Assembly (NCBI RefSeq): GCF_023512315.1
Contig: NZ_JAILZV010000018.1
Span: 1 to 32,480 of the forward strand
Direction of reading: 5' to 3'
Source of the DNA: Anoxybacillus sp.
Lineage (GTDB): Bacteria > Bacillota > Bacilli > Bacillales > Anoxybacillaceae
Length of the DNA stretch: 32,480 nt
Shown: in pieces, positions 1 through 8,883 of the stretch
Position numbering within the stretch: the first letter of the stretch is position 1
Layout: each line of letters opens with the position of its first letter
Position numbers and translations under genes: made by a program
The notes under the pieces: model-generated
What the model was told of the DNA's origin: nothing
The model's database searches: none
What the model saw: only the letters and a program-made list of their open reading frames with translations

Positions 1-7
1 ATCCCTT

Positions 8-77
8 TACACAATCTCCTTCATTTTCCTTCAAAAGGAAGCCCGTGATTACTTTTCATAGATTTTTTGACGCTACC
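8..77 (-). repeat. Left copy of a 70-bp perfect inverted repeat (probable IS end)
   Basis: These 70 bases are the exact reverse complement of 32411-32480. Identity stops abruptly at the inner edge (78 and 32410 no longer match), so the inner boundary of the element is GGTAGCGTCAAAAAATC read outward. Reading outward there is a short hairpin (TTCCTT-TTG-AAGGAA) and then AAGGAG followed by a possible TTG codon, which resembles the untranslated leader and ribosome site of a transposase gene. The outer part lies beyond the window, so the family, transposase and target duplication cannot be judged. Confidence 0.75.
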
Positions 78-107
78 TATTTAACTCTTTAACATTATAA
101 ATGATGA

Positions 108-137
108 TTGACATTTCATGCAGCGATTCCGTATGTT
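108..137 (+). promoter_or_regulatory. Candidate sigma-A promoter of the TetR gene
   Basis: A consensus -35 box TTGACA (108-113) is followed after 18 bases by TATGTT (132-137), placing the transcript start near 145. It lies between the left inverted repeat and the TetR gene. No copy of the ACTAGT-centred palindrome found at 894-939 is present here, so the sequence gives no sign of autoregulation at this promoter. Confidence 0.45.
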
Positions 138-207
138 ATAAATAGCGATATAAAAAATATTTAACTTTTCAAAAAATTATGTTAACATGAAAGAGCAGGG
201 GTTTCTC

Positions 208-843
208 ATGGCAGAAAAAACGTTAAAAGAACGAATTATTGATACCGCATTGCGCTTGTTTGAACAATACGGGTACCACGGGGTCACCGTCGATCGGATT
301 GTGACAGAAAGCAACGCTTCGAAAGGTGGATTTTACCATAACTTTAAATCAAAAGATGAGCTTCTTTATCATATTCACGACGTATTTATTACGTATGTAT
401 TAAACAAAGCGCAAGAAGCATACAAAAATTACCATAAACCGACAGAGCGGTTATGTGCCATCGTTCAGTCGTTTGTAAAAGTATTCCATTTGTATAAGCC
501 GCATATTACTGTTTTTTATCAAGAGTCTACGTATTTACGGCCGGAATACTCGCAAAAAATTAACGAAAAGCGCGACGAGTTTAAACAAGTCATTTTCCAA
601 GTCATTCGCGAAGGGATAGAAGCCGGGGAATTCCGTCCGGAACTTTCTGTTGAAATTACCGGTATGAGCATTATTGGCATGGTGAACTGGACGTATAAAT
701 GGTATAAACCAAACGGCCCAATGACGATTGAGCAAATCGCGATCCATTTTATCGATTTCATTTTGCATTCTGTCTTGACGGAAGAAGCGAAGAAAAAAAT
801 GGAAAATAGCGCCTTTTTTCTTGCGCATAAACAGATGATTTAA
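208..843 (+). CDS. TetR/AcrR-family transcriptional regulator
   Basis: A 211-residue TetR-type repressor. The N-terminal helix-turn-helix is plain: residues ~5-50 contain TLKERIIDTALRLFEQYGYH, then TVDRIV and SNASKGGFYHNFKSKDELL, the classical TetR recognition helix. The remaining ~150 residues are the variable ligand-binding and dimerisation domain. I chose ATG 208 because AGGGG (197-201) lies 6 bases upstream; the in-frame ATG at 187 has no ribosome site. It stands directly upstream of, and in the same direction as, the leucine/isovalerate catabolic operon, and two TetR-style palindromes lie between them. The likely role is an acyl-CoA-responsive repressor of that operon, by analogy with FadR-type TetR proteins of bacilli. 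Family certain; ligand and target inferred. Confidence 0.85.
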   Translation: MAEKTLKERIIDTALRLFEQYGYHGVTVDRIVTESNASKGGFYHNFKSKDELLYHIHDVFITYVLNKAQEAYKNYHKPTERLCAIVQSFVKVFHLYKPHITVFYQESTYLRPEYSQKINEKRDEFKQVIFQVIREGIEAGEFRPELSVEITGMSIIGMVNWTYKWYKPNGPMTIEQIAIHFIDFILHSVLTEEAKKKMENSAFFLAHKQMI

Positions 844-893
844 CAGAAAATTACAACTAACAAATTAAGCCACTGATTGAGTAACGCAAACAA

Positions 894-907
894 ACCAACT
901 AGTCGGT
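894..907. promoter_or_regulatory. TetR operator candidate, distal site
   Basis: ACCAACTAGTCGGT is a near-perfect 14-bp palindrome with one mismatched pair. It is a variant of the perfect site at 924-939, with centres 31 bp apart, i.e. about three helical turns and the same DNA face. It lies 64 bp or more upstream of the acyl-CoA dehydrogenase start. Confidence 0.6.
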
Positions 908-923
908 CTTTGCATTCTTTATA

Positions 924-939
924 AACCGACTAGTCGGTT
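924..939. promoter_or_regulatory. TetR operator candidate, proximal site
   Basis: AACCGACTAGTCGGTT is a perfect 16-bp palindrome ending 31 bp before the start codon of the acyl-CoA dehydrogenase. Its form (ACCGAC/GTCGGT arms) is typical of TetR-family operators. A TATAAA at 920-925 and TAATAT at 941-946 flank it, so a bound repressor would cover any promoter here, but I cannot assign -35/-10 boxes with confidence. Confidence 0.7.
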
Positions 940-970
940 CTAATATATTAAACAATGGGGGAGAGAACCG

Positions 971-2113
971 ATGAATTTTGAACTAACAAAAGAGCAACAA
1001 ATGATTAAAGAAATGGTGCGTGAGTTTGCGGAGAAGGAAATTGCACCAAACGCGGCGAAATGGGATGAAGAAGCGTATTTTCCTGTCGAAGCATTCAAAA
1101 AAATGGGCGAGTTAGGGCTTTTAGGCATCCCGTTTCCTGAACAATACGGCGGAGCAGGCGGTGACACGATTTCCTATGCGATTGCTGTTGAAGAAATTGG
1201 TCGTGCATGCGGCGGGACTGGGTTGAGCTACGCGGCAGCTGTTTCACTTGGCGCAAGCCCAATTTACTATTTCGGGACAGAAGAACAAAAACAACAATGG
1301 CTAGTTCCGATGGCAAAAGGCGAAACGTTAGGCGCGTTCGGGTTAACAGAACCAAACGCTGGTTCTGATGCTGGTGGAACGCGGACGAGAGCGGTGCTTG
1401 ATGGCGATGAATATGTCATTAACGGCGAAAAATGTTGGATCACAAATGCTGGGCACGCTAGACAAGTCATTGTCACCGCCGTCACCGGCAAAGACGAGCG
1501 CGGCAAAAATATTATCTCGGCTATTATCGTCCCAACCAACACCCCTGGCTTTACGATCCGTTGCAACTATGACAAAATGGGCGTTCGTGCTTCTAATACG
1601 TGTGAACTTGTTTTTGAAAACGTGCGTGTACCGAAAGAAAACGTGCTTGGCGATCCGACGAAAGGATTCAAACAATTTTTATACACGTTAGATGGAGGAC
1701 GCATTTCCATCGCAGCACTTGCCGTTGGCATCGCACAAGCCGCGTTCGAGAAAGCGCTTCAATACGCAAAAGAACGTACTCAATTCGGGCAGTCCATCTC
1801 CAAATTCCAAGCAATTCAATTTAAACTTGCAGATATGGCGATGGAAATTGAACTCGCACGCAACATGGTACACAAAGCGGCATGGTTAAAAGACCAAGGG
1901 AAACCGTTTACAAAAGAAGCAGCTTACGCCAAGCTTTTCGCGTCAGAAGCGGGCTTTCGCGCGTGCAACCAAGCGATTCAAATTCACGGTGGCTACGGCT
2001 ATATGAAAGAGTACGGAGTGGAACGGCATTTGCGCGACATTAAGCTAATGGAAATCGGCGAAGGAACGTCGGAAATCCAACGGCTCGTGATCGCTCGTCA
2101 ACTCGGATGCTAA
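971..2113 (+). CDS. yngJ: Acyl-CoA dehydrogenase (YngJ-like)
   Basis: A 380-residue FAD-dependent acyl-CoA dehydrogenase that oxidises an acyl-CoA to the trans-2-enoyl-CoA and passes electrons to ETF. Both family signatures are present: [16 protein letters not shown] near residue 120 and [16 protein letters not shown] near 335, ending in GEGTSEIQ. The catalytic base is predicted to be Glu364 in that last motif, the short-/branched-chain arrangement; the helix carrying [14 protein letters not shown] has Gly where isovaleryl-CoA dehydrogenase has its Glu. The start is preceded by GGGGGAG. As first gene of the operon it probably makes 3-methylcrotonyl-CoA from isovaleryl-CoA, although motif and pathway do not point to the same subclass. 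The operon order matches B. subtilis yngJ-yngE. Confidence 0.9.
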   Translation: MNFELTKEQQMIKEMVREFAEKEIAPNAAKWDEEAYFPVEAFKKMGELGLLGIPFPEQYGGAGGDTISYAIAVEEIGRACGGTGLSYAAAVSLGASPIYYFGTEEQKQQWLVPMAKGETLGAFGLTEPNAGSDAGGTRTRAVLDGDEYVINGEKCWITNAGHARQVIVTAVTGKDERGKNIISAIIVPTNTPGFTIRCNYDKMGVRASNTCELVFENVRVPKENVLGDPTKGFKQFLYTLDGGRISIAALAVGIAQAAFEKALQYAKERTQFGQSISKFQAIQFKLADMAMEIELARNMVHKAAWLKDQGKPFTKEAAYAKLFASEAGFRACNQAIQIHGGYGYMKEYGVERHLRDIKLMEIGEGTSEIQRLVIARQLGC

Positions 2114-2154
2114 GCGGCTGGAACCGTACGCAAGGTGAAACAAGGGGGTATTTT

Positions 2155-3801
2155 ATGGTCGACATGTTGAATATTACAGTAGGGAAATTGCTCGAGGAAA
2201 AAGCAAACGCGCACCCAGACCATGAAGCGGTCGTCTATGCGGATCGCGGCTTACGAATGACGTACAAACAATTCGACGACTATTGCCGTTTCGTTGCTCG
2301 CGGGCTGATGAAATTAGGCATTGAGGCAGGAGAGCATATCGCCATTTGGGCGACGAATACCCCAGAGTGGCTCGCTTGCCAGTTTGCGACTGGAAAAATG
2401 GGCGCAGTGCTTGTCACGGTCAACACGAACTATCGGACAGCCGAATTAGAATATTTACTAAAACAATCGGATTCTACTACGTTGCTTTTAATCGAACAAT
2501 ATCGCGACTCTTCGTATATTGACATGATTTATGAAATTGCTCCGGAGTTAAACGAATGTGAACCTGGACAACTAAAAGCAAAACGGTTACCAAAATTAAA
2601 AAATGTCATTGTGTTAAGCGACAAACGGTATCCTGGCACGTACTCATGGAACGACTTATTGGCGATGGCCAACGACGTAACAGAAGAAGCACTAGACGAA
2701 CGAATGAACTCCCTTGACCCGCACGATGTCATCAACATGCAATACACCTCAGGAACGACCGGGTTTCCAAAAGGAGTCATGTTGACCCACTACAACATTG
2801 TCAACAACGCTTACAACATCGCCCAATGTATGAAACTAACAAAAGACGACCGTTTATGCATTCCGGTTCCGTTTTTCCATTGTTTCGGTTGCGTTCTCGG
2901 CACATTAGCATGCGTTTCCGTCGGCGCAACAATGGTACCGCTGCAAGAATTTCATGCAAAACAAGTATTGCAGACAGTGCAAGACGAAAAATGTACCGCA
3001 TTGCACGGCGTTCCAACGATGTTTATCGCTGAATTAAACGACCCAGACTTTGAAACATTCGATTTATCATCTTTACGTACGGGAATTATGGCAGGCTCGA
3101 ACTGTCCAATCGAAGTGATGAAAGCAGTTATCGAAAAAATGGGGGCGAAAGAAATTACGATTGCTTATGGGCAAACGGAATCATCTCCGGTCATTACGCA
3201 AACGCGAACAGACGACCCAATTCATTTGCGCGTCGAAACGGTCGGCAGGGCCCTTCCGAACGTCGAAGTGAAAATCGTAGAACCAGGAACGAATAACGAA
3301 GTACCGCGTGGCGTACAAGGGGAATTGTGTACGCGCGGCTATCACGTCATGAAAGGATACTATAACAACCCAGAAGCAACGAAAGAAGCGATTGACGAAG
3401 ATGGCTGGCTTCATACAGGTGATTTAGCGGTTATGGATGAGAATGGATACTGCCGCATTACAGGTCGGTTAAAAGACATGATCATTCGCGGTGGGGAAAA
3501 CATTTATCCGCGAGAAATTGAGGAATTTTTATACCAACATCCGAAAATTTTAGACGTTCAAGTCGTCGGTGTTCCTGACGAAAAATATGGAGAAGAAGTA
3601 ATGGCGTGGATCATTTTAAAAGAAGGGCAAACAGCAACGGCAGAAGAAATTCGCGAATTTTGCCGCGGGAAAATTTCGCGCCATAAAATTCCTCGTTATA
3701 TCGAATTTACCGATGCATATCCGATGACCGCATCAGGAAAAATTCAAAAATTTAAGTTGCGAGAACAGGCAAAACAGCGAATCGGGCTTACGAGAGAATA
3801 G
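2155..3801 (+). CDS. yngI: AMP-dependent acyl-CoA synthetase (YngI-like)
   Basis: A 548-residue member of the ANL superfamily that activates a carboxylic acid to its CoA thioester through an acyl-AMP. Visible motifs are [12 protein letters not shown] (~residues 196-207), the YGQTESSP segment, [13 protein letters not shown] (~418 on), [16 protein letters not shown] at the hinge and the catalytic lysine Lys529 in [11 protein letters not shown] 2155 is chosen because AAGGGGG (2142-2148) lies 6 bases upstream; the in-frame ATG at 2107 overlaps the previous gene and has no such site. Beside an acyl-CoA dehydrogenase and a methylcrotonyl-CoA carboxylase, a branched short-chain acid such as isovalerate is a likely substrate, but the sequence alone does not fix chain length. 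Confidence 0.88.
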   Translation: MVDMLNITVGKLLEEKANAHPDHEAVVYADRGLRMTYKQFDDYCRFVARGLMKLGIEAGEHIAIWATNTPEWLACQFATGKMGAVLVTVNTNYRTAELEYLLKQSDSTTLLLIEQYRDSSYIDMIYEIAPELNECEPGQLKAKRLPKLKNVIVLSDKRYPGTYSWNDLLAMANDVTEEALDERMNSLDPHDVINMQYTSGTTGFPKGVMLTHYNIVNNAYNIAQCMKLTKDDRLCIPVPFFHCFGCVLGTLACVSVGATMVPLQEFHAKQVLQTVQDEKCTALHGVPTMFIAELNDPDFETFDLSSLRTGIMAGSNCPIEVMKAVIEKMGAKEITIAYGQTESSPVITQTRTDDPIHLRVETVGRALPNVEVKIVEPGTNNEVPRGVQGELCTRGYHVMKGYYNNPEATKEAIDEDGWLHTGDLAVMDENGYCRITGRLKDMIIRGGENIYPREIEEFLYQHPKILDVQVVGVPDEKYGEEVMAWIILKEGQTATAEEIREFCRGKISRHKIPRYIEFTDAYPMTASGKIQKFKLREQAKQRIGLTRE

Positions 3802-3810
3802 GGGGATTGT

Positions 3811-5163
3811 ATGTTTAGAAAAATTTTAATCGCTAACCGCGGGGAAATTGCGGCACGGGTCATTCGGACGTGCAAAAAGCTAGGCATTCAGACGGTTGCG
3901 GTCTATTCCGAAGCGGACGCCGATTCCCTCCATGTGAAATGGGCGGATGAAGCGTTTCTCATCGGAAAACCACGTGTGAGCGAAAGCTATTTAAATATCG
4001 AAAAAATCATCGAAATCGCGAAAGAAACAAAGGCAGAAGCGATTCATCCAGGCTACGGCTTGTTATCAGAAAATCCAACGTTTGCCCGCCGCTGCGAAGA
4101 AGAAGGAATTGTCTTTATCGGTCCAAGCGCCGACGTCATCGCTAGTATGGGAAGTAAAATTGAAGCGCGGAAAACGATGGCAGAAGCGGGTGTTCCGATC
4201 GTTCCAGGCATTTCGTTTCCGCTGCAAGATGTGGAAGAAGCGGTGAAAACCGCAGAAACGATCGGCTATCCGATGATGCTAAAAGCGTCTGCTGGCGGTG
4301 GCGGCATTGGGATGCAAATCGTCAACAACGAAGACGAGTTGCGCAAAGCGTTTGAAGGAAACCAAAAACGTGCGGCGTCTTTCTTTGGCGATGGTGCGAT
4401 GTATTTAGAAAAATATATTGAAAATCCTCGGCATATCGAAATTCAGCTTCTTGCCGACAAGCACGGAAATTGCGTGTATTTATGGGAGCGGGAATGCTCG
4501 ATTCAACGCCGGCATCAAAAAGTGATCGAAGAAGCCCCGTCGCCATTTTTAGACGAAGACACGCGGCGGAACATGGGCGAAGCAGCGGTACGTGCGGCAA
4601 AATATATTGGTTACACGAATGCTGGAACGATTGAATTTCTTGTCGACGAGCAAAAAAACTTTTATTTTCTCGAAATGAATACGCGTCTTCAAGTCGAACA
4701 TCCGGTGACGGAAGAAATTACAGGCATCGACCTTGTCGAAGAACAGCTCCGGGTGGCTGCTGGCGAACGGCTTGGCTACACGCAACAAGCCATCGAACGG
4801 AACGGTCACGCCATTGAAGTACGGATTTATGCGGAAGACCCGAAAACATTTTTCCCGTCACCAGGAACGATTACCGCTTTCCAACTGCCGGAAGGAGAAG
4901 GCATTCGCAACGAAACAGCGGTAACAAGTGGCATGGCGGTCACACCATTTTATGACCCGATGATTGCTAAACTAATTACAAAAGGCACCACGCGAGAAGA
5001 AGCAATTGCACGGATGGTTCAAGCGCTTGAGCACTATCAAGTCGAGGGGATTAAAACGAATATTCCGATGTTAAAAGACGTATTGAATCACCATGCATTT
5101 CAAGCGGGACATACAACGACGAATTTTATTTCAACGCATTTGTATAAACCGTCAGCGAAATAG
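3811..5163 (+). CDS. yngHA: Biotin carboxylase subunit (methylcrotonyl-CoA carboxylase type, YngHA-like)
   Basis: A 450-residue stand-alone biotin carboxylase, the usual AccC length, without a fused carrier domain. It carboxylates biotin on the separate carrier protein using ATP and bicarbonate. The N-terminal domain opens FRKILIANRGEIAARVIRT; the ATP-grasp domain shows the glycine loop ASAGGGGIGMQ (~160) and the catalytic block EMNTRLQVEHPVTE with Glu288, the same position as in E. coli AccC. AGGGGG lies 5 bases before the start, 9 bases after the previous stop. The neighbouring carrier, HMG-CoA lyase, hydratase and carboxyltransferase point to 3-methylcrotonyl-CoA carboxylase rather than the housekeeping acetyl-CoA enzyme. 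Confidence 0.92.
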   Translation: MFRKILIANRGEIAARVIRTCKKLGIQTVAVYSEADADSLHVKWADEAFLIGKPRVSESYLNIEKIIEIAKETKAEAIHPGYGLLSENPTFARRCEEEGIVFIGPSADVIASMGSKIEARKTMAEAGVPIVPGISFPLQDVEEAVKTAETIGYPMMLKASAGGGGIGMQIVNNEDELRKAFEGNQKRAASFFGDGAMYLEKYIENPRHIEIQLLADKHGNCVYLWERECSIQRRHQKVIEEAPSPFLDEDTRRNMGEAAVRAAKYIGYTNAGTIEFLVDEQKNFYFLEMNTRLQVEHPVTEEITGIDLVEEQLRVAAGERLGYTQQAIERNGHAIEVRIYAEDPKTFFPSPGTITAFQLPEGEGIRNETAVTSGMAVTPFYDPMIAKLITKGTTREEAIARMVQALEHYQVEGIKTNIPMLKDVLNHHAFQAGHTTTNFISTHLYKPSAK

Positions 5164-5177
5164 CCCATTCTGAAGAT

Positions 5178-5203
5178 GTCTTCCGCTTCTCGAGGCGGAA
5201 GAC
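5178..5203 (+). other. Intra-operon RNA hairpin
   Basis: GTCTTCCGC and GCGGAAGAC form a perfect 9-bp stem with an 8-base loop (TTCTCGAG), 14 bases after the biotin carboxylase stop. There is no uridine run after it, so it is not a standard terminator. It may stabilise or process the mRNA and set different amounts of the two carboxylase subunits. Confidence 0.5.
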
Positions 5204-5242
5204 TCGCTTACATAAAATAAAAAAAATGGAGGAAGACGTGAA

Positions 5243-5455
5243 ATGAAACAAGTAGTAGCGACAATGGCAGGGAACGTATGGAAAATTGTTGTCACAGTAG
5301 GAGAACAAGTGGAAGAAGGGCAAGATGTCGTCATTTTAGAATCGATGAAAATGGAAATTCCAATCGCTGCAGAAGCAAACGGAACGGTACAAGAAATTCA
5401 CGTGCAAGAGGGCGATTTCGTCAACGAGGGAGACGTTTTATTGACGTTGGAATGA
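5243..5455 (+). CDS. yngHB: Biotin carboxyl carrier protein (YngHB-like)
   Basis: A 70-residue protein consisting only of a biotinyl/lipoyl attachment domain. The biotin acceptor is Lys36 in ESMKMEIPI; the surrounding GNVWKIVVTVGEQVEEGQ and EGDFVNEGDVL segments give the flattened beta-barrel repeat. GGAGG precedes the ATG. It shuttles carboxybiotin between the biotin carboxylase upstream and the carboxyltransferase at the operon end. It lacks the N-terminal extension of AccB, which fits a dedicated carrier of a catabolic carboxylase. Too short for many gene finders but clearly real. Confidence 0.92.
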   Translation: MKQVVATMAGNVWKIVVTVGEQVEEGQDVVILESMKMEIPIAAEANGTVQEIHVQEGDFVNEGDVLLTLE

Positions 5456-5530
5456 ACGAAAACATTAGGCTTTGGAAGTGGTGGCTTGTAAAAAGCTCTA
5501 CCATTGTTAAGCGAAAGGAGGAATCGCCCG

Positions 5531-6442
5531 ATGATGATGAAGTGGCCTGAGCATGTCATTATTAAAGAAGTCGGACCGCGCGACGGACTGCAAAACGAAG
5601 CGGTCACGGTTGCAACAGAAGACAAAATTGCTTGGATTCATCAGCTAGCGAACACTGGATTGCGATACATTGAAATTACATCGTTCGTGTCGCCAAAATG
5701 GATTCCGCAACTGTCGGATTCATACGAAGTAGCAACGAACATTGAACGAGTAGAAGGTGTAACGTATGCCGCACTTGTCCCAAACCAAAAGGGATTAGAA
5801 AAAGCGCTTGCCGCCAACGTCGATGAAGTGTCTGTCTTTATGTCGGCAAGCGAAACGCACAACCGGAAAAACATTAATAAATCCATCACAGAAACGTTTC
5901 CAATTTTAGCTGACGTCGTTCGTGAAGCGAAAGCAGCACAAAAAACGGTACGTGGCTATGTATCGACCGTATTCGGCTGTCCGTATGAAGGGACTATTTC
6001 CGTCGAACAAGTCAGCAATGTCGCCGAAAAATTGTTAGAAATGGGCATTGATGAATTGTCGCTTGGCGATACGATTGGCGTCGCCAACCCTCGCCAAGTG
6101 GAAGAAGTGCTGACAGTATTGCTTAAGCGATTCCCAAAAGAAAAGCTCGCGATGCATTTTCACGATACGCGCGGTACGGCGTTAGCGAACGTGCTCATGT
6201 CTTTGCAAATGGGCATTACTACGTTCGATAGTTCGCTCGGCGGATTAGGGGGCTGCCCATATGCTCCGGGAGCGTCGGGAAATGTGGCGACAGACGATTT
6301 GCTTTACATGCTACACAGCATGGGGATTTCTACTGGCGTTGACCTTGATCGCTTAACGGAAGCGGCCTTATTTATTCAAGAAAAAATCGGGCGAGCGCTC
6401 CATAGCCACCATTTGCAAGCACTTACTTCGTGCCGTACTTAA
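5531..6442 (+). CDS. yngG: Hydroxymethylglutaryl-CoA lyase (YngG-like)
   Basis: A 303-residue TIM-barrel lyase that cleaves HMG-CoA to acetyl-CoA and acetoacetate, the last step of leucine degradation. Motifs: EVGPRDGLQNE at the N-terminus (catalytic Arg-Asp), SLGDTIGVANP, the metal ligands His209 and His211 in MHFHDTRG, and the HMG-CoA lyase signature GLGGCPYAPGASGN with active-site Cys242. ATG 5531 is chosen because AAAGGAGG (5514-5521) lies 9 bases upstream; the in-frame ATG at 5504 starts before that ribosome site. The Cys-containing signature separates it from the related isopropylmalate and homocitrate synthases. Confidence 0.93.
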   Translation: MMMKWPEHVIIKEVGPRDGLQNEAVTVATEDKIAWIHQLANTGLRYIEITSFVSPKWIPQLSDSYEVATNIERVEGVTYAALVPNQKGLEKALAANVDEVSVFMSASETHNRKNINKSITETFPILADVVREAKAAQKTVRGYVSTVFGCPYEGTISVEQVSNVAEKLLEMGIDELSLGDTIGVANPRQVEEVLTVLLKRFPKEKLAMHFHDTRGTALANVLMSLQMGITTFDSSLGGLGGCPYAPGASGNVATDDLLYMLHSMGISTGVDLDRLTEAALFIQEKIGRALHSHHLQALTSCRT

Positions 6443-6523
6443 TAGTAAAATCGACGCGCTCGCGGGCGCTGACGTGTGTAGAACATCATAGGAGTATTTA
6501 CTTAATCAAAGGGAGATGGGAGA

Positions 6524-7300
6524 ATGGAAGCCGTTCTTTATACAGTAGAAAATGGAGTTGCGTGGATTACGCTAAATCGACCGGAAGCGGCAAACGCGCT
6601 ATCGGTCACGTTGCTGAATGAATTGCAACAATTGTTACGGGATTTGAAATTCGCGAAACATATCCGCACGGTCATTGTTACGGGAAGCGGAGAAAAAGTG
6701 TTTTGCGCAGGCGCCGATTTAAAAGAGCGCGCTGGCATGAACGAAACGGAAGTGCGCCAAACCGTAGCGCTTATTCGCGACACCATTAACGCATTTGAAC
6801 AGCTTCCACAGCCAGTTATTTGTGCGTTGAACGGTTCGGCGTTCGGCGGAGGGTTGGAGTTGGCGTTGGCGTGTGATATTCGCATCGCTGCTGACCATGC
6901 GCTGCTCGGTTTAACCGAAACATCGCTTGCTATTATTCCAGGCGCTGGCGGAACGCAGCGGCTTCCTCGTTTAGTCGGGGTAGGAAAAGCAAAAGAGCTC
7001 ATCTTCACCGCCAAACGCATTTCCGCTACGGAAGCGCTAGACATCGGGCTTGTCGAACACGTCGTCCCGCGTGAACAACTGTTGGCAAAAGCTAACGAAC
7101 TTGCCCAACAAATTGCCCAAAACGGTCCAATTGCCGTCGTCCAAGCAAAACTTGCCATTAACCGCGGGCTTGACGTCGATTTATCGACAGGGCTAAAAAT
7201 CGAACAAATGGCGTATGAAGTCACGATTCCGACAAAAGACCGTTTAGAGGCGCTAGCTGCTTTTAAAGAAAAACGAACACCGGTCTATAAAGGGGAGTAG
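6524..7300 (+). CDS. yngF: Enoyl-CoA hydratase/isomerase (methylglutaconyl-CoA hydratase, YngF-like)
   Basis: A 258-residue crotonase-fold protein. The oxyanion-hole elements FCAGADLKER and ALNGSAFGGGLELA are present, and both catalytic glutamates of the hydratase subfamily are conserved: Glu112 in GGGLELA and Glu132 in LTETSLAIIPGAGGTQRL. This supports a true hydratase rather than a glutamate-poor relative. In the operon it would hydrate 3-methylglutaconyl-CoA to HMG-CoA between the carboxylase and the lyase. AAAGGGAG (6508-6515) lies 8 bases before the ATG. Four bases separate its stop from the next start. Confidence 0.9.
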   Translation: MEAVLYTVENGVAWITLNRPEAANALSVTLLNELQQLLRDLKFAKHIRTVIVTGSGEKVFCAGADLKERAGMNETEVRQTVALIRDTINAFEQLPQPVICALNGSAFGGGLELALACDIRIAADHALLGLTETSLAIIPGAGGTQRLPRLVGVGKAKELIFTAKRISATEALDIGLVEHVVPREQLLAKANELAQQIAQNGPIAVVQAKLAINRGLDVDLSTGLKIEQMAYEVTIPTKDRLEALAAFKEKRTPVYKGE

Positions 7301-7304
7301 AAGG

Positions 7305-8843
7305 ATGAACGGAAAAACGTTAACGGAAACATTAATCGAACGCACAAAACAAATTGAGCAAGGTGGGGAACAAAAATATCACCGAAAAAACGCGGAACAA
7401 GGAAAATTGTTCGTCCGCGACCGACTAAAGCTATTATTCGATGACGGCATGCAGTTCGAAGACGCCTTGTTTGCGAATTGTCTTGCGGACGGCCTGCCTG
7501 CAGATGGCGTTGTCACTGGCGTCGGGAAAATTAACGGGCAAACGGTATGCGTCATGGCAAACGACTCAACCGTCAAAGCGGGGTCGTGGGGAGCGCGCAC
7601 GGTGGAAAAAATTATTCGCATTCAAGAAACAGCTGAGAAACTTCGTTGCCCGATTTTATATTTAGTGGACTCCGCTGGTGCGCGCATTACGGACCAAATT
7701 GAAATGTTTCCAGGTCGTCGCGGGGCAGGGCGCATTTTTTACAACCAAGTCAAACTTTCAGGGAAAGTACCGCAAATTTGCTTATTGTTCGGACCATCTG
7801 CCGCTGGTGGCGCCTACATTCCGGCGTTTTGTGATATCGTCATTATGGTCGAAGGAAACGCGTCGATGTACTTAGGCTCTCCACGCATGGCAGAAATGGT
7901 GATCGGGGAGAAAGTGACGCTCGAAGAAATGGGCGGAGCGCGCATGCATTGTAGCGTATCCGGTTGCGGCGATGTGCTTGTCAAAACAGAAGAAGAAGCG
8001 ATTCAGTTTGCGCGTAAGTATTTGTCGTATTTTCCAGCAAACTTTAGCGAGAAACCACCTGTTCATGAAGCAAGACCGCCAAAAATGTTTGAAAAAACAA
8101 TCGAGGACATTTTGCCAGTCAACCAAAATGCGCCATTTAATATGTACGATTTAATTGAACGGTTCATTGATGAAGGCTCGTTTTGCGAAATTAAAAAATT
8201 GTTCGCGCCCGAACTTATTACAGGGCTTGCCCGCCTAAACGGCGAACCGATTGGCATTATCGCAAACCAGCCGCGCGTCAAAGGCGGTGTCTTGTTCCAT
8301 GACTCCGCCGATAAAGCGGCAAAATTTATTACGCTTTGCGATGCGTTCCATATTCCGCTTCTCTTTTTAGCCGACATCCCAGGCTTTATGATTGGCACAA
8401 AAGTAGAACGCGCTGGCATTATTCGTCACGGAGCCAAAATGATTTCGGCGATGTCCGAAGCGACCGTTCCGAAAATATCGGTCATCGTCCGCAAAGCATA
8501 CGGGGCTGGTCTTTATGCAATGGCAGGACCAGCATTTGAACCGGATTGCTGCTTAGCGTTCCCGAACGCGCAAATTGCTGTCATGGGACCGGAAGCGGCG
8601 GTAAATGCAGTGTACGCCAACAAAATTGCCGAGCTTCCAGAAGAAGAACGCGCGGCATTTATTGAGCAAAAGCGGGAAGAATATCGCCGCGATATCGATA
8701 TTTACCGTCTCGCTTCAGAAATGGTGATTGACGGGATTATCGCTCCGAATTCGCTTCGCGAGGAATTAATTCGCCGCTTTGATGCGTACCGTACAAAATA
8801 CATGACGTTCTCAGAACGAAAGCATGGCGTCTATCCCGTCTAA
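7305..8843 (+). CDS. yngE: Acyl-CoA carboxylase carboxyltransferase subunit (MCC beta type, YngE-like)
   Basis: A 512-residue carboxyltransferase with the two crotonase-like halves of the propionyl-/methylcrotonyl-CoA carboxylase beta family. The N half has LVDSAGARITDQ and the oxyanion loop GPSAAGGAYIPAF; the C half has FLADIPGFMIGT and KAYGAGLYAMAGPAFEPD. It transfers CO2 from carboxybiotin to the acyl-CoA. The partner biotin carboxylase and carrier are encoded upstream, so the complete enzyme is three polypeptides. Methylcrotonyl-CoA is preferred over propionyl-CoA because HMG-CoA lyase and a hydratase share the operon. No terminator directly follows the stop; the next strong one is at 9069-9110. 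Confidence 0.9.
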   Translation: MNGKTLTETLIERTKQIEQGGEQKYHRKNAEQGKLFVRDRLKLLFDDGMQFEDALFANCLADGLPADGVVTGVGKINGQTVCVMANDSTVKAGSWGARTVEKIIRIQETAEKLRCPILYLVDSAGARITDQIEMFPGRRGAGRIFYNQVKLSGKVPQICLLFGPSAAGGAYIPAFCDIVIMVEGNASMYLGSPRMAEMVIGEKVTLEEMGGARMHCSVSGCGDVLVKTEEEAIQFARKYLSYFPANFSEKPPVHEARPPKMFEKTIEDILPVNQNAPFNMYDLIERFIDEGSFCEIKKLFAPELITGLARLNGEPIGIIANQPRVKGGVLFHDSADKAAKFITLCDAFHIPLLFLADIPGFMIGTKVERAGIIRHGAKMISAMSEATVPKISVIVRKAYGAGLYAMAGPAFEPDCCLAFPNAQIAVMGPEAAVNAVYANKIAELPEEERAAFIEQKREEYRRDIDIYRLASEMVIDGIIAPNSLREELIRRFDAYRTKYMTFSERKHGVYPV

Positions 8844-8848
8844 CTAAC

Positions 8849-8877
8849 TTGCCAAAACGAAAAAGATTATGTATGAT
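8849..8877 (+). promoter_or_regulatory. Sigma-A promoter of a putative non-coding RNA
   Basis: TTGCCA (8849-8854) and TATGAT (8872-8877) are separated by exactly 17 bases, starting only 6 bases after the carboxyltransferase stop codon. Initiation would fall near 8884, and the only downstream element before a strong terminator is the structured stretch below, with no convincing ORF. Confidence 0.55.
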
Positions 8878-8883
8878 AATAAT

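Noticed and set aside
6538..7224. 228-codon open frame on the minus strand
   Set aside because: It is antisense to the enoyl-CoA hydratase, whose catalytic motifs are intact. The Ser/Ala/Pro-rich translation is typical of a shadow frame in a GC-richer gene.
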